This document shows, one piece after another, positions 18,237 through 27,476 of a stretch of DNA of 64,000 bases. Every line of letters starts with the position of its first letter. Position 1 is the stretch's first letter. The stretch lies in the NCBI RefSeq assembly GCF_004327355.1, contig NZ_QJUM01000021.1, positions 1-64,000 of the forward strand, given 5' to 3'. Under the pieces are notes generated by a model. The model saw only the letters and a program-made list of their open reading frames with translations. It was not told where the DNA came from and did no database searches. This stretch comes from Phytopseudomonas dryadis (GTDB lineage: Bacteria > Pseudomonadota > Gammaproteobacteria > Pseudomonadales > Pseudomonadaceae). A program made the translations under genes and the position numbers.

Positions 18237-18926
18237 ATGGTTGGCAAGAACATCCTGATCGTCGATGACGAAGCACCGATCCGCGAAATGATCGTGGTGG
18301 CGCTGGAAATGGCCGGTTACGAGTGCCTGGAAGCGGAAAATACCCAGCAGGCCCACGCCATCATCGTCGACCGCAAACCCGATCTGATCCTGCTCGACTG
18401 GATGCTGCCCGGAACCAGCGGCATCGAGCTGGCGCGGCGCCTCAAGCGCGACGAGCTGACCGGAGATATCCCGATCATCATGCTCACCGCCAAGGGCGAA
18501 GAGGACAACAAGATCCAGGGTCTGGAAGTCGGTGCCGATGACTACATCACCAAGCCCTTCTCGCCCCGCGAGCTGGTCGCCCGCCTGAAAGCCGTACTGC
18601 GCCGTGCTGGCCCCAGCGACAGCGAAGGCCCTATCGAAGTGGGCGGGCTGCTGCTCGACCCGATCAGCCATCGCGTGACCATCGATGGCAGGCCGGCGGA
18701 AATGGGCCCGACCGAATACCGCCTGCTGCAGTTCTTCATGACCCATCAGGAGCGCGCCTACACACGCGGCCAGTTGCTCGACCAGGTGTGGGGCGGCAAC
18801 GTCTACGTGGAAGAGCGAACCGTCGACGTGCATATCCGCCGTCTGCGCAAGGCACTCGGCGAAGCCTACGAAAACCTGGTGCAGACGGTGCGCGGCACCG
18901 GTTATCGTTTCTCCACCAAGGGCTGA
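18237..18926 (+). CDS. phoB: Phosphate-regulon response regulator
   Basis: A 229-residue OmpR/PhoB-type regulator. The receiver domain has the acidic pair D10-D11, phospho-acceptor D54 in LLDWMLPG, T84 and K106 in YITKPFSP. The C-terminal winged helix (about 130-227) contains [15 protein letters not shown] and ends in VRGTGYRF. The ATG at 18237 has GAGG eight bases upstream. It is followed by phoR after 31 bases. It activates phosphate-starvation genes. The pst-phoU transporter genes, which I would expect a few genes downstream in P. aeruginosa, are not in this window. Confidence 0.98.
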   Translation: MVGKNILIVDDEAPIREMIVVALEMAGYECLEAENTQQAHAIIVDRKPDLILLDWMLPGTSGIELARRLKRDELTGDIPIIMLTAKGEEDNKIQGLEVGADDYITKPFSPRELVARLKAVLRRAGPSDSEGPIEVGGLLLDPISHRVTIDGRPAEMGPTEYRLLQFFMTHQERAYTRGQLLDQVWGGNVYVEERTVDVHIRRLRKALGEAYENLVQTVRGTGYRFSTKG

Positions 18927-18957
18927 CCGGCAGCCTGGAGCGCAACATGACAGGGAC

Positions 18958-20283
18958 ATGCTGGCGGATGAACGAAACGTGACGAGCCATTGGCGTGGCG
19001 CCATAACCCGTCGTTTGTTGCTGCTGATCGCAGCCTGCCTGATGGTGGGCCTGATCAGCGGCCACTATGCCTGGGCGCTGGCCTTGGGGCTGGCCATCCA
19101 CCTGGCGTGGACACTCAGCCAACTGCTGCGCCTGCACGCCTGGCTCAAGGATCACCAACCCGATGAGCCGCCGCCCGACGGCTACGGTTTGTGGGGCGAG
19201 GTGTTCGACAGCATCTATCACCTGCAGCGCCGCAACCAGCGTGCCCGTGGCCGCCTGCAAGCAGTCATCGACCGCGTCCAGGAATCCACCGCGGCCCTGC
19301 GCGATGCGGTGATCATGCTCGACAGCAACGGCAACCTGGAATGGTGGAACAAGGCTTCGGAAACCCTGCTGGGCCTGAAAACGCCCCAGGACAGCGGCCA
19401 GTCCATCACCAACCTGGTGCGTGATCCGCGCTTCAAGGAATATTTCGAGCGTGGCAGTTACCTCGAACCGCTCGACCTGCCCTCGCCGGTCAACCCTCGC
19501 AAGCAGCTACAGTTGAACATCACCCGCTACGGCAATCGGGAACACCTGATGCTGGTGCGCGACGTGACCCGTTTGCACCAGCTGGAACAGATGCGCAAGG
19601 ATTTCGTGGCCAACGTATCCCACGAACTGCGCACGCCGCTCACGGTGATTTCCGGTTACCTGGAAACCCTGCAGGACAACGTGGACGAGATCAATCCACG
19701 CTGGCGCCGCGCTCTGCAGCAGATGCAGCAACAGGGCTCGCGCATGCAGGGCCTGCTCAACGATCTGCTGCTGCTGGCCAAGCTGGAAGCCACCGACTAT
19801 CCGTCCGACAATCAGCCGGTGGCGGTCGATCTGTTGCTGCTGTCGATCAAGACCGATGCCCAGGCACTGTCCGCCGAACGCAACCACCGCATCAGCCTGG
19901 AAGCCGACCCCCAGCTCAAACTCAAGGGCAGCGAATCGGAGCTGCGCAGCGCCTTTTCCAACCTGGTGTTCAACGCGGTCAAATACACCCCGGCCGAGGG
20001 AGAGATCCGCATCCGCTGGTGGCAAAACGAACAGGGCGCCCACCTCTCGGTGCAGGACAGCGGCCTGGGTATCGAGGCCAAACACCTGCCGCGCCTGACC
20101 GAACGCTTCTATCGGGTGGACTCCAGCCGCGCCAGCAACACCGGCGGCACCGGTCTGGGCCTGGCCATCGTCAAACACGTGCTGCTGCGTCATCGCGGCA
20201 AGCTGGATATCACCAGCGTCGTCGGCAAGGGCAGCCTGTTCATCTGCCATTTCCCGGCCACCCAGATAGCGCACCGCGTTTAG
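18958..20283 (+). CDS. phoR: Phosphate-regulon sensor histidine kinase
   Basis: A 441-residue kinase that phosphorylates PhoB when phosphate is low. Two hydrophobic segments lie at about 17-35 and 37-57. A PAS domain follows at about 100-200. The HisKA box has H222 in FVANVSHELRTPLTV, and the HATPase domain shows the N box (SNLVFNAVKYTP), DSGLGIEAKHLPRL and the GGTGLGLAIVKH G2 box. The ATG at 18958 has a short AGGG spacing; a GTG seven codons later is an alternative. Confidence 0.97.
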   Translation: MLADERNVTSHWRGAITRRLLLLIAACLMVGLISGHYAWALALGLAIHLAWTLSQLLRLHAWLKDHQPDEPPPDGYGLWGEVFDSIYHLQRRNQRARGRLQAVIDRVQESTAALRDAVIMLDSNGNLEWWNKASETLLGLKTPQDSGQSITNLVRDPRFKEYFERGSYLEPLDLPSPVNPRKQLQLNITRYGNREHLMLVRDVTRLHQLEQMRKDFVANVSHELRTPLTVISGYLETLQDNVDEINPRWRRALQQMQQQGSRMQGLLNDLLLLAKLEATDYPSDNQPVAVDLLLLSIKTDAQALSAERNHRISLEADPQLKLKGSESELRSAFSNLVFNAVKYTPAEGEIRIRWWQNEQGAHLSVQDSGLGIEAKHLPRLTERFYRVDSSRASNTGGTGLGLAIVKHVLLRHRGKLDITSVVGKGSLFICHFPATQIAHRV

Positions 20284-20346
20284 ACCTATTGCAAAGCACC
20301 GTCCCAGGCCCCACCCTTTAGCAATATCTGGTCACACGAACTCCCC

Positions 20347-21690
20347 ATGGATCCCTCTACGAGCGTCTCTTTCTCCACCTATTTCGCCGATTTCGGCCTC
20401 GTGCTGTTCGCCTTGTTCCTGGTGCTTCTCAACGGCTTTTTCGTCGCCGCCGAGTTCGCCATGGTCAAGCTGCGGGCCACCAAGGTCGAAGCCCTGGCCC
20501 AGGAGAATGGCTGGCGTGGACACATCCTGCGCACCGTGCACAACCAGCTCGATGCCTACCTGTCGGCCTGCCAACTGGGCATTACCCTGGCCTCTCTCGG
20601 GCTTGGCTGGGTCGGTGAGCCTGCCTTCGCCCACCTGCTCGAACCGCTGCTGACCTCGATCGGCATCGAGTCGCCGAAGCTGATTCACGGCATCGCCTTC
20701 TTCACCGCCTTCTTCATCATTTCCTACCTGCACATCGTGGTCGGCGAGCTGGCGCCCAAATCCTGGGCGATCCGCAAGCCCGAGTTGCTATCGTTGTGGA
20801 CGGCGGTGCCGCTGTACCTGTTCTACTGGGCCATGTACCCGGCGATCTTCCTGCTCAACGCCAGCGCCAACGCCATCCTGCGTATCGCCGGCCAGGGCGA
20901 ACCGGGCACGCACCACGATCACCATTACAGCCGCGACGAGCTCAAGCTGATCCTGCACTCCAGCCGCGCCAGCGACCCGACCGATCAGGACATGCGCGTA
21001 CTCGCCTCGGCCGTGGAACTGAGCGAGCTGGAAGTGGTGGATTGGGCCAACTCGCGGGAAGACCTGGTCTATCTGGAGCTCAATGCCTCGTTGGACGAAG
21101 TGTTCAGCGTGTTCCGCCGTCACAAGTACAGCCGCTACCCGATCTACGACGAAGCCGCCGGCGAATTCGTCGGCGTGCTGCACATCAAGGATCTGCTGCT
21201 GCACCTGTCGCAGCTGGAAATGCTGCCCTCGACCCTGCGCCTGAGCGAGCTGATGCACCCGCTGGAGAAGGTCAACCGCAACCTGCCGCTGTCCGAACTG
21301 CTCGAAGAGTTCCGCAAGGGCGGCGCGCACTTCGCTCTGGTCGAGGAAGCCGACGGCAAGGTCATCGGCTACCTGACCATGGAGGACGTGCTCGAAGCCC
21401 TGGTCGGCGATATCCAGGACGAGCACCGCAAGGCCGAACGCGGCATCCTCGCCTACCAGCCGGGCAAGCTGCTGGTGCGCGGCGACACGCCGCTGTTCAA
21501 GCTGGAACGCCTGCTCGGCGTCGACCTCGACCACATCGAGGCGGAAACCCTCGCCGGCCTGATCTACGAAACCCTCAAGCGCGTTCCCGAGGAAGAGGAA
21601 TCGCTGGAAGTCACTGGCCTGCGCCTGATCGTCAAGAAGATGAAAGGCCCGAAGATCGTCCTGGCCAAGGTCATCAAACTGGACGCCTGA
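20347..21690 (+). CDS. CNNM/CorC-family membrane protein with CBS pair
   Basis: A 447-residue hemolysin-family (CNNM) protein, thought to act in divalent cation (Mg/Co) transport or homeostasis. The N-terminal CNNM/DUF21 membrane domain (about 15-200) has FFVAAEFAMVKLRATKVEAL and SACQLGITLASLGLGWVGEP. Two CBS domains follow at about 225-345, and a C-terminal CorC_HlyC domain at about 360-445. The start has little Shine-Dalgarno signal. A membrane protein of this type follows phoBR in other pseudomonads. It converges with the citryl-CoA-lyase-like gene with only ten bases between the stops and no terminator. Confidence 0.92.
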   Translation: MDPSTSVSFSTYFADFGLVLFALFLVLLNGFFVAAEFAMVKLRATKVEALAQENGWRGHILRTVHNQLDAYLSACQLGITLASLGLGWVGEPAFAHLLEPLLTSIGIESPKLIHGIAFFTAFFIISYLHIVVGELAPKSWAIRKPELLSLWTAVPLYLFYWAMYPAIFLLNASANAILRIAGQGEPGTHHDHHYSRDELKLILHSSRASDPTDQDMRVLASAVELSELEVVDWANSREDLVYLELNASLDEVFSVFRRHKYSRYPIYDEAAGEFVGVLHIKDLLLHLSQLEMLPSTLRLSELMHPLEKVNRNLPLSELLEEFRKGGAHFALVEEADGKVIGYLTMEDVLEALVGDIQDEHRKAERGILAYQPGKLLVRGDTPLFKLERLLGVDLDHIEAETLAGLIYETLKRVPEEEESLEVTGLRLIVKKMKGPKIVLAKVIKLDA

Positions 21691-21700
21691 GCCACCCGGC

Positions 21701-22537
21701 TCAGCCCTCCTTAGCCGGCACCGGCCGCGCTGCCTGGCCGTCGTAATCCCAGATGAACTGTCGCGGGATCGGCCCCTTGTTGCGCCCGCCCTGCTGGGTC
21801 TGCTCCCAGGCGTGAGCGAGGATGCCGACCGAACGCGAGAGGCAGAACAGCCCTCGCGCCAGCGGTGCCGGAAAGCCCAGCTCGGCGTAGATCACCGCGG
21901 TGGCACCGTCGATGTTCATCGGAATGCGCTTACCCTTGCGGGCCTGCAGCCGCTCTTCGATGCCCCGCGCGATCTGCGCGAAACGCCCACCGACCACGCC
22001 CTCGGCGGCAGCCTTGTCGACCGCCGCCAACAGCGGCGCCGAACGCGGATCGACAGGATGGAAGCGATGGCCAAAACCGGGGATGAACTTGCCATTGGCC
22101 GCGATGAAGGCATCGAGGGCGGCATCGGTGGCCTGTTCCTGGGCGTCGCCGGCCTCCATCCGCGCGGCGATGTCCAGGTACAACCCGACAGCCTGCTCAC
22201 CGGCACCACCATGCACGTCGCCAAGCACATTCAGCGCCGACGCCATGGCGCTGTTGAGGCCGACGCCGCAGGTCGTGGCCATGCGCGCGATGGCGATGCT
22301 CGGTGCCTGCGGGCCGTGGTCGACAGCCGACATCAACGCGGTTTCCAGCAGGCGGCCCTGGGCGACGCTGGGCAGCTCGCCACGCAGCATCAGCCAGATC
22401 ATCTGGGCGAAACCGACATTGCCGATCAGTTCTTCGATGGCGTAACCGCGGTAGCGGATCTCGCCCGGCTGCATCTGGATAATGGAGGTCGTCCACCATT
22501 GTTCGCTCAGGCGGCGTCCGTCGTTGGCGTCGGTCAT
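21701..22537 (-). CDS. Citryl-CoA-lyase-like protein of the citrate synthase fold
   Basis: A 278-residue citrate-synthase-superfamily protein, much shorter than a full citrate synthase (about 430) and in the size range of stand-alone citryl-CoA lyases. Catalytic-region segments are visible: NVLGDVHGGAGEQAVGLYL near 105 (active-site His), FIPGFGHRFHPVDPR near 151 (His), and MNIDGATAVIYAELGFP near 215 (Asp). It would cleave a citryl-CoA-type thioester to acetyl-CoA plus an oxoacid. The ATG overlaps the stop of the CoA-transferase gene by four bases (ATGA), so the two are coupled, which supports a thioester substrate made by the neighbour. Confidence 0.8.
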   Translation of the reverse strand: MTDANDGRRLSEQWWTTSIIQMQPGEIRYRGYAIEELIGNVGFAQMIWLMLRGELPSVAQGRLLETALMSAVDHGPQAPSIAIARMATTCGVGLNSAMASALNVLGDVHGGAGEQAVGLYLDIAARMEAGDAQEQATDAALDAFIAANGKFIPGFGHRFHPVDPRSAPLLAAVDKAAAEGVVGGRFAQIARGIEERLQARKGKRIPMNIDGATAVIYAELGFPAPLARGLFCLSRSVGILAHAWEQTQQGGRNKGPIPRQFIWDYDGQAARPVPAKEG

Positions 22538-23733
22538 AGTGCGTGCTCCTCGCGCAGGCTGTGGATCTGTTCGTCGCTGTAGCCGAGTTCGGCCAGGATG
22601 CTGTCGGTGTGTTCACCGAGCTGCGGCGGCGGTGTGCTCACCGACGGCGCCTGGCGGTTGATCTTGATACCGGTACGCAGCAGGCTGACCGGGCGCTCGA
22701 CACCAGGCACCCGCTCGAAGTGGGCAATCATGCCGCGGTCGCGAATCTGTGGATGCTCGAGCACCTCCGGCACCTGGTATACCGGCCCGGACGGCACGCC
22801 CGCCGCCACCAGCAAGGCCCACCATTCGTCCGCCGGGCGGGTCGACAACGCCTCCTCCAGCAGCCGGGTCAGCTCATCACGGTGCTGCAGGCGAGCCTGG
22901 CGCTTGGCGAAACGCGGATCGGCGATCAGCTCCTCGCGCCCCACGACCCGGCACACCGCCTCGAACTGTTCCTGTTTGTTGGCGGCGATATTCAGCGGCC
23001 CGCTGGCCGTGCGGAAGGTGCCCGACGGGCTGGCGGTGACGTTGTCGTTGCCCATCGGCTGAGGTACACGACCGGCGACCAGGAAGTTCGACACCGCCCA
23101 GCCCATGGTGGCCAGGGACGCTTCGAGCATGGAAATATCGAGGAAGCAGCCTTCGCTGCGCTGACGGTCGGCCAGCACACTGGTAATGGCGAAGGCGGCG
23201 GTGATGCCACCGACGGTATCGGAGATCGGATAACCCACCCGATACGGCGCGTTTTCCGGCGCGCCGGTGATGCTCATCACCCCGGACATGCCCTGGATGA
23301 TCTGATCGTAGGCCGGTAAATCGTGCAGCGGGCCATCCTGGCCGAAACCGGAAATGGCGCAATAGATCAGCTTGGGATTGACCGCCTTGAGCGTTTCGTA
23401 GCCCAGCCCCAGGCGCGTCATCACACCGGGGCGGAAGTTTTCCACCAGCACGTCGGCGCTGGCGACCAGCTTGAGGAATACCTCGCGGGCCTCGGCGTTC
23501 TTCAGATTCAGGGTCAGTGAACGCTTGCCGGGGTTCTGCGCCAGGAAGGAAACACCCATGAATTTCTGGTTGAGCTCGGCATCGGCTCCCAGTTGGCGGG
23601 CCAGGTCGCCGCTGCCGGGCACCTCGACCTTGATCACGTCAGCGCCCATATGGGCCAGTTGATGGCAGCAGAATGGACCGGCCAGTACGTTGGTCAGATC
23701 CAGCACACGAATGCCTTTCAGTGGGCTGATCAT
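22534..23733 (-). CDS. Family III CoA transferase (CaiB/BaiF)
   Basis: A 399-residue CoA transferase. It has the family start IRVLDLTNVLAGPFCCHQLAHMGADVIKVE, VENFRPGVMTRLGLGYE near 97, and the segment YDQ at 142-144, whose Asp is the usual acyl-carboxylate residue of the family. The ATG at 23731-23733 has AAGGAG nine bases upstream. It should move CoA from a donor (succinyl-CoA or acetyl-CoA are typical) to a carboxylate, preparing it for the coupled lyase. The promoter region carries two IclR-type palindromes. Confidence 0.9.
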   Translation of the reverse strand: MISPLKGIRVLDLTNVLAGPFCCHQLAHMGADVIKVEVPGSGDLARQLGADAELNQKFMGVSFLAQNPGKRSLTLNLKNAEAREVFLKLVASADVLVENFRPGVMTRLGLGYETLKAVNPKLIYCAISGFGQDGPLHDLPAYDQIIQGMSGVMSITGAPENAPYRVGYPISDTVGGITAAFAITSVLADRQRSEGCFLDISMLEASLATMGWAVSNFLVAGRVPQPMGNDNVTASPSGTFRTASGPLNIAANKQEQFEAVCRVVGREELIADPRFAKRQARLQHRDELTRLLEEALSTRPADEWWALLVAAGVPSGPVYQVPEVLEHPQIRDRGMIAHFERVPGVERPVSLLRTGIKINRQAPSVSTPPPQLGEHTDSILAELGYSDEQIHSLREEHAL

Positions 23734-23764
23734 GCTGACGAGCTCCTTGTTTTGAGAGATTTTA

Positions 23765-23799
23765 TTCTACTAGATAGAACATCTTTCTATTATATAGAA
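23765..23799. promoter_or_regulatory. Double IclR-type operator
   Basis: Two palindromes, TTCTACTAGATAGAA (23765-23779) and TTCTATTATATAGAA (23785-23799), start exactly 20 bp apart, two helical turns. They lie between the CoA-transferase operon and the divergent IclR gene. A related 35-bp block lies at 31980-32014. Confidence 0.8.
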
Positions 23800-23883
23800 T
23801 ATCGCCTCGCTTTCAACGCATCGCTGCGGTTCGTCCCATCAGCTGGATTAGAATGGCCGGATTCGCCCGCACAGGAATGCCCC

Positions 23884-24561
23884 ATGACCAAGAATCGAGT
23901 CGAAGCCGTCGATCGCGCCCTGTCGATCGTCGGCGCCTTCGCCAATGGCCCGAGCCGCCTCAACCTGCGTGACCTGGCCGAGAAGACCGGCCTGTACAAG
24001 AGCACCATCCTGCGCCTGTGCGGTTCGCTGGAGCACTTCGGTTACCTGGTGCGCGACGAGCACGGCGCCTTTCGCCTGGGCCCGACCATCGGCCAGCTCG
24101 GTTCGCTGTATCGCCGTGAACTTGGCGACCTGATCCGACCGTCGCTGCGACAGTTGGCCGAGGAGCTCAACGAGACAGCGTCCTTCTATGTGCGCGAGGG
24201 AGATGTGCGGGTCTGCCTGCTGCGGCAGAACTCCAACCAGGAAATCCGCCATCACCTGGAGGAAGGCGTGCGCCTGCCGCTGCAGCGCGGCGCTGCCGGC
24301 CAGGTACTGCTGGCCTTTGCCGGCGAGCAGGGCGAGGTGATGGATCTGATTCGCCAGCGCGGTTATCACCTGTCGCTTGGGGAGCGAGCGCCGGACGTGG
24401 CAGCCATCGCGGTGCCGTTGTGCCTGCCCGATGGTTCGTTGCGCGGCGCGCTGTCGGTGTCCGGCCTCAAGAGCCGTTTCGACGAGGCTTTCCAGGCGCG
24501 GGCCGTAGAGCGCCTGAAGGAAGAGGCGATCCGCCTGACCCGGCAGATCGCCAACGAGTGA
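23884..24561 (+). CDS. IclR-family transcriptional regulator
   Basis: A 225-residue regulator, slightly shorter than the usual 250. The N-terminal helix-turn-helix is at about 8-60 (LNLRDLAEKTGLYKSTILRL), and the C-terminal effector domain has GVRLPLQRGAAGQVLLAF near 130 and AIAVPLCLPDGSLRGALSVSG near 175. The ATG at 23884 has AGGA seven bases upstream; a long in-frame extension reads back through the operator and is not credible. It is divergent from the CoA-transferase/lyase pair and convergent with the RraA-like gene. It probably controls both this operon and the transporter operon starting at 31926. Confidence 0.9.
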   Translation: MTKNRVEAVDRALSIVGAFANGPSRLNLRDLAEKTGLYKSTILRLCGSLEHFGYLVRDEHGAFRLGPTIGQLGSLYRRELGDLIRPSLRQLAEELNETASFYVREGDVRVCLLRQNSNQEIRHHLEEGVRLPLQRGAAGQVLLAFAGEQGEVMDLIRQRGYHLSLGERAPDVAAIAVPLCLPDGSLRGALSVSGLKSRFDEAFQARAVERLKEEAIRLTRQIANE

Positions 24562-24600
24562 CGCGCTTCAGGCCATGCGCCGCAATTGAAGGTGACGGGA

Positions 24601-25296
24601 TCAGACCGGGCAGCCCTTGGCGCGCAGCAGCGCGTCGATGCGTTCCGGATCGGCACTGCCCTGCTGGTTGCTCTGGCGGATGCGCGCCTCCTTGTCGGCA
24701 TGGGCGAGCACCTCGGGCAACAGGCTGCGCAGGCGTGCGGCGGGAATCGCCACCACGCCATCGGCGTCGCCGAGCATCAGATCGCCCGGCGCCACCATCA
24801 ACCCGGCACAGGACAGCGGCACGTTGACCTCGCCCGGCCCCTCCTTGCTCGGCCCGCGGTGCACATGGCCCAGGGCGTAGACCGGGATCTCGCCTTCGGC
24901 CCACTCGGCGACGTCGCGAACCGCGCCATTGACCACGAAACCGCCGAGGTGCCTGGCCAGTGCCGTGGTCCGCATCAGGCCACCGATCACCGCCTGGGTC
25001 AGGTCACCGGCGCCATCGATGACGATCACATCGCCCGGCTCGGCCATGAGCATGGCCTTGTGGATCATAAGGTTGTCGCCGGGGCGCACACGCACGGTCA
25101 GCGCCGGGCCGCACATCAGCATGTCCGGCGACCCGTGGTAGGCACGCAGGCCGAGGCCACCGACCGCACGGCCCATGCAGTCGCTGGCGTGGGCGACCGG
25201 GACACGGCGAAAGGCTTCGATCAACTCGCGATCGGGCGCAGTGGCACGCGGATTGACGGCGAAGCCGGCGGGCCAGGCAGGGGCAGCGTGACTCAT
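24601..25296 (-). CDS. RraA-like protein, HMG/CHA aldolase or oxaloacetate decarboxylase family
   Basis: A 231-residue protein of the RraA superfamily. Members that cleave 4-hydroxy-4-methyl-2-oxoglutarate, or decarboxylate oxaloacetate, have a glycine-rich binding loop and an Arg-Asp pair. Both are visible here as VIDGAGDLTQAVIGGLM near 93-109 and R127-D128 in VVNGAVRDVAEW. The ATG at 25294-25296 has AGGAG eight bases upstream. Beside a citryl-CoA-lyase-like gene and tricarboxylate transporter genes, the catabolic enzyme role is far more likely than regulation of RNase E. It may process the oxoacid released by the lyase. Confidence 0.85.
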   Translation of the reverse strand: MSHAAPAWPAGFAVNPRATAPDRELIEAFRRVPVAHASDCMGRAVGGLGLRAYHGSPDMLMCGPALTVRVRPGDNLMIHKAMLMAEPGDVIVIDGAGDLTQAVIGGLMRTTALARHLGGFVVNGAVRDVAEWAEGEIPVYALGHVHRGPSKEGPGEVNVPLSCAGLMVAPGDLMLGDADGVVAIPAARLRSLLPEVLAHADKEARIRQSNQQGSADPERIDALLRAKGCPV

Positions 25297-25414
25297 GATG
25301 CGAACTCCTCTTGGAACAAGACGTGGGGGTCGATACGGGCGTGGCGTAGCGGCGGCTCGGCCTGCGCGGCCGACGGGGGTACGGGAATCCCCGGTGGGCC
25401 GCCTGTAAAGGCGC

Positions 25415-26386
25415 TCATTCGGCCAGCCCGAATTCCTTGGCCAGTTGCCGATACTCGGCGACCTGGCGCCGGACATAGGCATCCAGCTCATCGCCCTGCA
25501 GGGTCAGCGGATAGAGATCGCGGCGCTCGACCTGCTGGCTGAACTCAGCCGACGCGAACAGGCGGGCGAACGCGTCCTGCCACCAGGCGAACGCCTCGTC
25601 ACTGACCTCCGGGCCCATGTAGAAACCGCGGATGACCGGCCAGGAAACGTCGTAGCCCTGCTCCTTCGCGGTCGGGATCTCGCTCAGCTTGCCCGGCAGG
25701 CGCTCGTCGGCGAGCACCGCCAGTACCCGCAGCGTGCCGGCTTCGATCTGCCCGGCCACTTCGCTGGTGGCACCGAACACCACCTCGATGTGGCCGCCCA
25801 TCAACGCCGTGTAATGGGTGGCACCGCCTTCGAACGGCACGTACCGCAGCGCCCGGGCGTCCACCCCGATCTCCCGCGCCAGCAGCGCAGCGCGCATCCA
25901 GCCATGGCTGCCGACCGTACCGCCGGCGCCCATCGGCACCGCGCCCGGGTCCTGTTTCAGCACCTCGACCAGGTCGTCGAGGGTCTTGAAGCGCGAGTCG
26001 GCGCGCACCGCCACCAGGCCATAGTCCACGCCCAGGGCCGCCAGCCACTTCACCGCGTTTTCATCGAAGCGGCCGAACTTGCCCTGCGCCAGGTTCATCA
26101 GCGAACCACTGGAGAACACCGTGACCAGACCGGGATCGGCTTTTTTCTGCCCGGCGATCACGTTGTAGGCCACCGCCCCCAGGCCGCCCGGCATATAGGT
26201 CACGCGCATCGGACTGTTGAGCAGTTTCTGCTCGTTCAGACCGCCCTGCAGCAGCTTGCAGGTGATATCGAAGCCACCTCCCGGACTGCTGGGGGCGATG
26301 CATTCGGGGCGACGCGGTGCATCGGCGTGGACACTGGAGACGGCCACCGAGAGGGACAACGCAAACAGAACAGCGAAATGCTTCAT
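25415..26386 (-). CDS. Tripartite tricarboxylate transporter binding protein, TctC family (copy 1)
   Basis: A 323-residue periplasmic binding protein of the TTT/Bug family. It has a signal peptide cleaved near residue 22 (VSSVHADA). The substrate-contacting loop IAPSSPGGGFDITCK is at about 30-44, with MRVTYMPGGLGAVAYN next and MGAGGTVGSHGW near 155. The ATG at 26384-26386 has AAGG about eight bases upstream. It is clearly paralogous to the protein at 30952-31926. It follows the AbrB-like gene by 48 bases and precedes the RraA-like gene by 118. Confidence 0.9.
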   Translation of the reverse strand: MKHFAVLFALSLSVAVSSVHADAPRRPECIAPSSPGGGFDITCKLLQGGLNEQKLLNSPMRVTYMPGGLGAVAYNVIAGQKKADPGLVTVFSSGSLMNLAQGKFGRFDENAVKWLAALGVDYGLVAVRADSRFKTLDDLVEVLKQDPGAVPMGAGGTVGSHGWMRAALLAREIGVDARALRYVPFEGGATHYTALMGGHIEVVFGATSEVAGQIEAGTLRVLAVLADERLPGKLSEIPTAKEQGYDVSWPVIRGFYMGPEVSDEAFAWWQDAFARLFASAEFSQQVERRDLYPLTLQGDELDAYVRRQVAEYRQLAKEFGLAE

Positions 26387-26434
26387 GTCGAACACCTTTG
26401 TTGTTTTTGTACAGTGAATGCGCATCCGGCGCGG

Positions 26435-27472
26435 TCATTCCCTGGGTGCATCCGGCGACGCACAACGCCGCCAGAAGCGAAACACGCGCTCGGCGAGAAA
26501 CACCACCAGCACGAAACGCAGTACCTGGATCGCGGTCACCAGCGCCACCGACTGATTGAGCGCCTCGGCGGTCAGGCTCAGTTCGCTGATGCCGCCGGGC
26601 ATCATGCCCAGCATGGTCGCGGCCACCGGCAGGCCGCCGAGCTGCGCCAGGCACCAGGCCAGGCCACTGGCGCCGAGCACCATCAATGCGGTGAACGCCA
26701 GCACGCGTAGCAGGAAGGCCGGCGCCGAGCGGAAGAACGGGCGATCGAAGTAGCTGCCCAGCGAGCAGCCCATCAGCCATTGCCCCGCCTCGCCGAGCCC
26801 GGGCGGCAGGCCGATATGCAGGTCCATCCACACCGCGCAGGTGGCGCAGACCAGCAGCGGCCCGAGCATCCACGGGTTGGGCTGGTGCAGGCGTTGCCAG
26901 GCCCAGGCCACCAGGGCGCCGAGCGGCAGCAGCAGCGCCAGCCAGCGCCAGTCCACCGCTGCCGGAGCCGGCGCGCTCGGCGTGGAGATGCCCAGGGTGA
27001 ACAGCGCCGGGATGCACAGCACGATCAGCACCATGCGCAGGCTCTGCCCGGCCGCCACCCTATCCAGTTGGCCGGCGCCGTGGCGTGCCGCCAGGTTGAT
27101 CATTTCACTGGCACCACCGGGCATGCTGGCGAAGTACGCCGTGACCGGGTCGTTGCCGCCACGGCGAAAGATCACCACGCCGATCACCGACAGCAGCAGC
27201 GTGGCCAGGGCGCAGAGCAGGATCACCAGCGCATGACTGCCGATCTGCTCCACCACCTCGCGGGTGAAGTGCAGGCCCAGGCCGGTGGAGATCAGCCACT
27301 GCCCGCACTTGCGCCCATTGGGGATGTCCTCGATGCGCCAGCCACTGCAGCGCACCAGGATCACCGCCAGCATGGCGCCGACGATCCACGGCAGCGGCCA
27401 GCCAATCAGGCTCGCCAGCCAGCCACCGAGCAGGCCGACGAAGGGCGTGGCGAACCAGCGCGATCCGCGCAT
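26435..27472 (-). CDS. AbrB-family (PF05145-type) membrane protein
   Basis: A 345-residue membrane protein with about ten hydrophobic spans and an internal duplication. Each half has the signature of the AbrB / 'ammonia monooxygenase regulator' family: PWIVGAML at 28-35 and PWMLGPLL in the second half, with ASMPGGASEMINLA near 115 and GMMPGGISELSLTA near 290. Members are putative transporters or regulators of unproven function. It starts four bases after the tctA stop codon, so it is coupled to the transporter genes. That position suggests a role in movement of the same substrate or product. Confidence 0.85.
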   Translation of the reverse strand: MRGSRWFATPFVGLLGGWLASLIGWPLPWIVGAMLAVILVRCSGWRIEDIPNGRKCGQWLISTGLGLHFTREVVEQIGSHALVILLCALATLLLSVIGVVIFRRGGNDPVTAYFASMPGGASEMINLAARHGAGQLDRVAAGQSLRMVLIVLCIPALFTLGISTPSAPAPAAVDWRWLALLLPLGALVAWAWQRLHQPNPWMLGPLLVCATCAVWMDLHIGLPPGLGEAGQWLMGCSLGSYFDRPFFRSAPAFLLRVLAFTALMVLGASGLAWCLAQLGGLPVAATMLGMMPGGISELSLTAEALNQSVALVTAIQVLRFVLVVFLAERVFRFWRRCASPDAPRE

Positions 27473-27476
27473 ACCG

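Noticed and set aside
24601-25296. Ribonuclease E inhibitor RraA
   Set aside because: The Arg-Asp pair and the neighbours (lyase-like and tricarboxylate transporter genes) favour an aldolase or decarboxylase role for this superfamily member.
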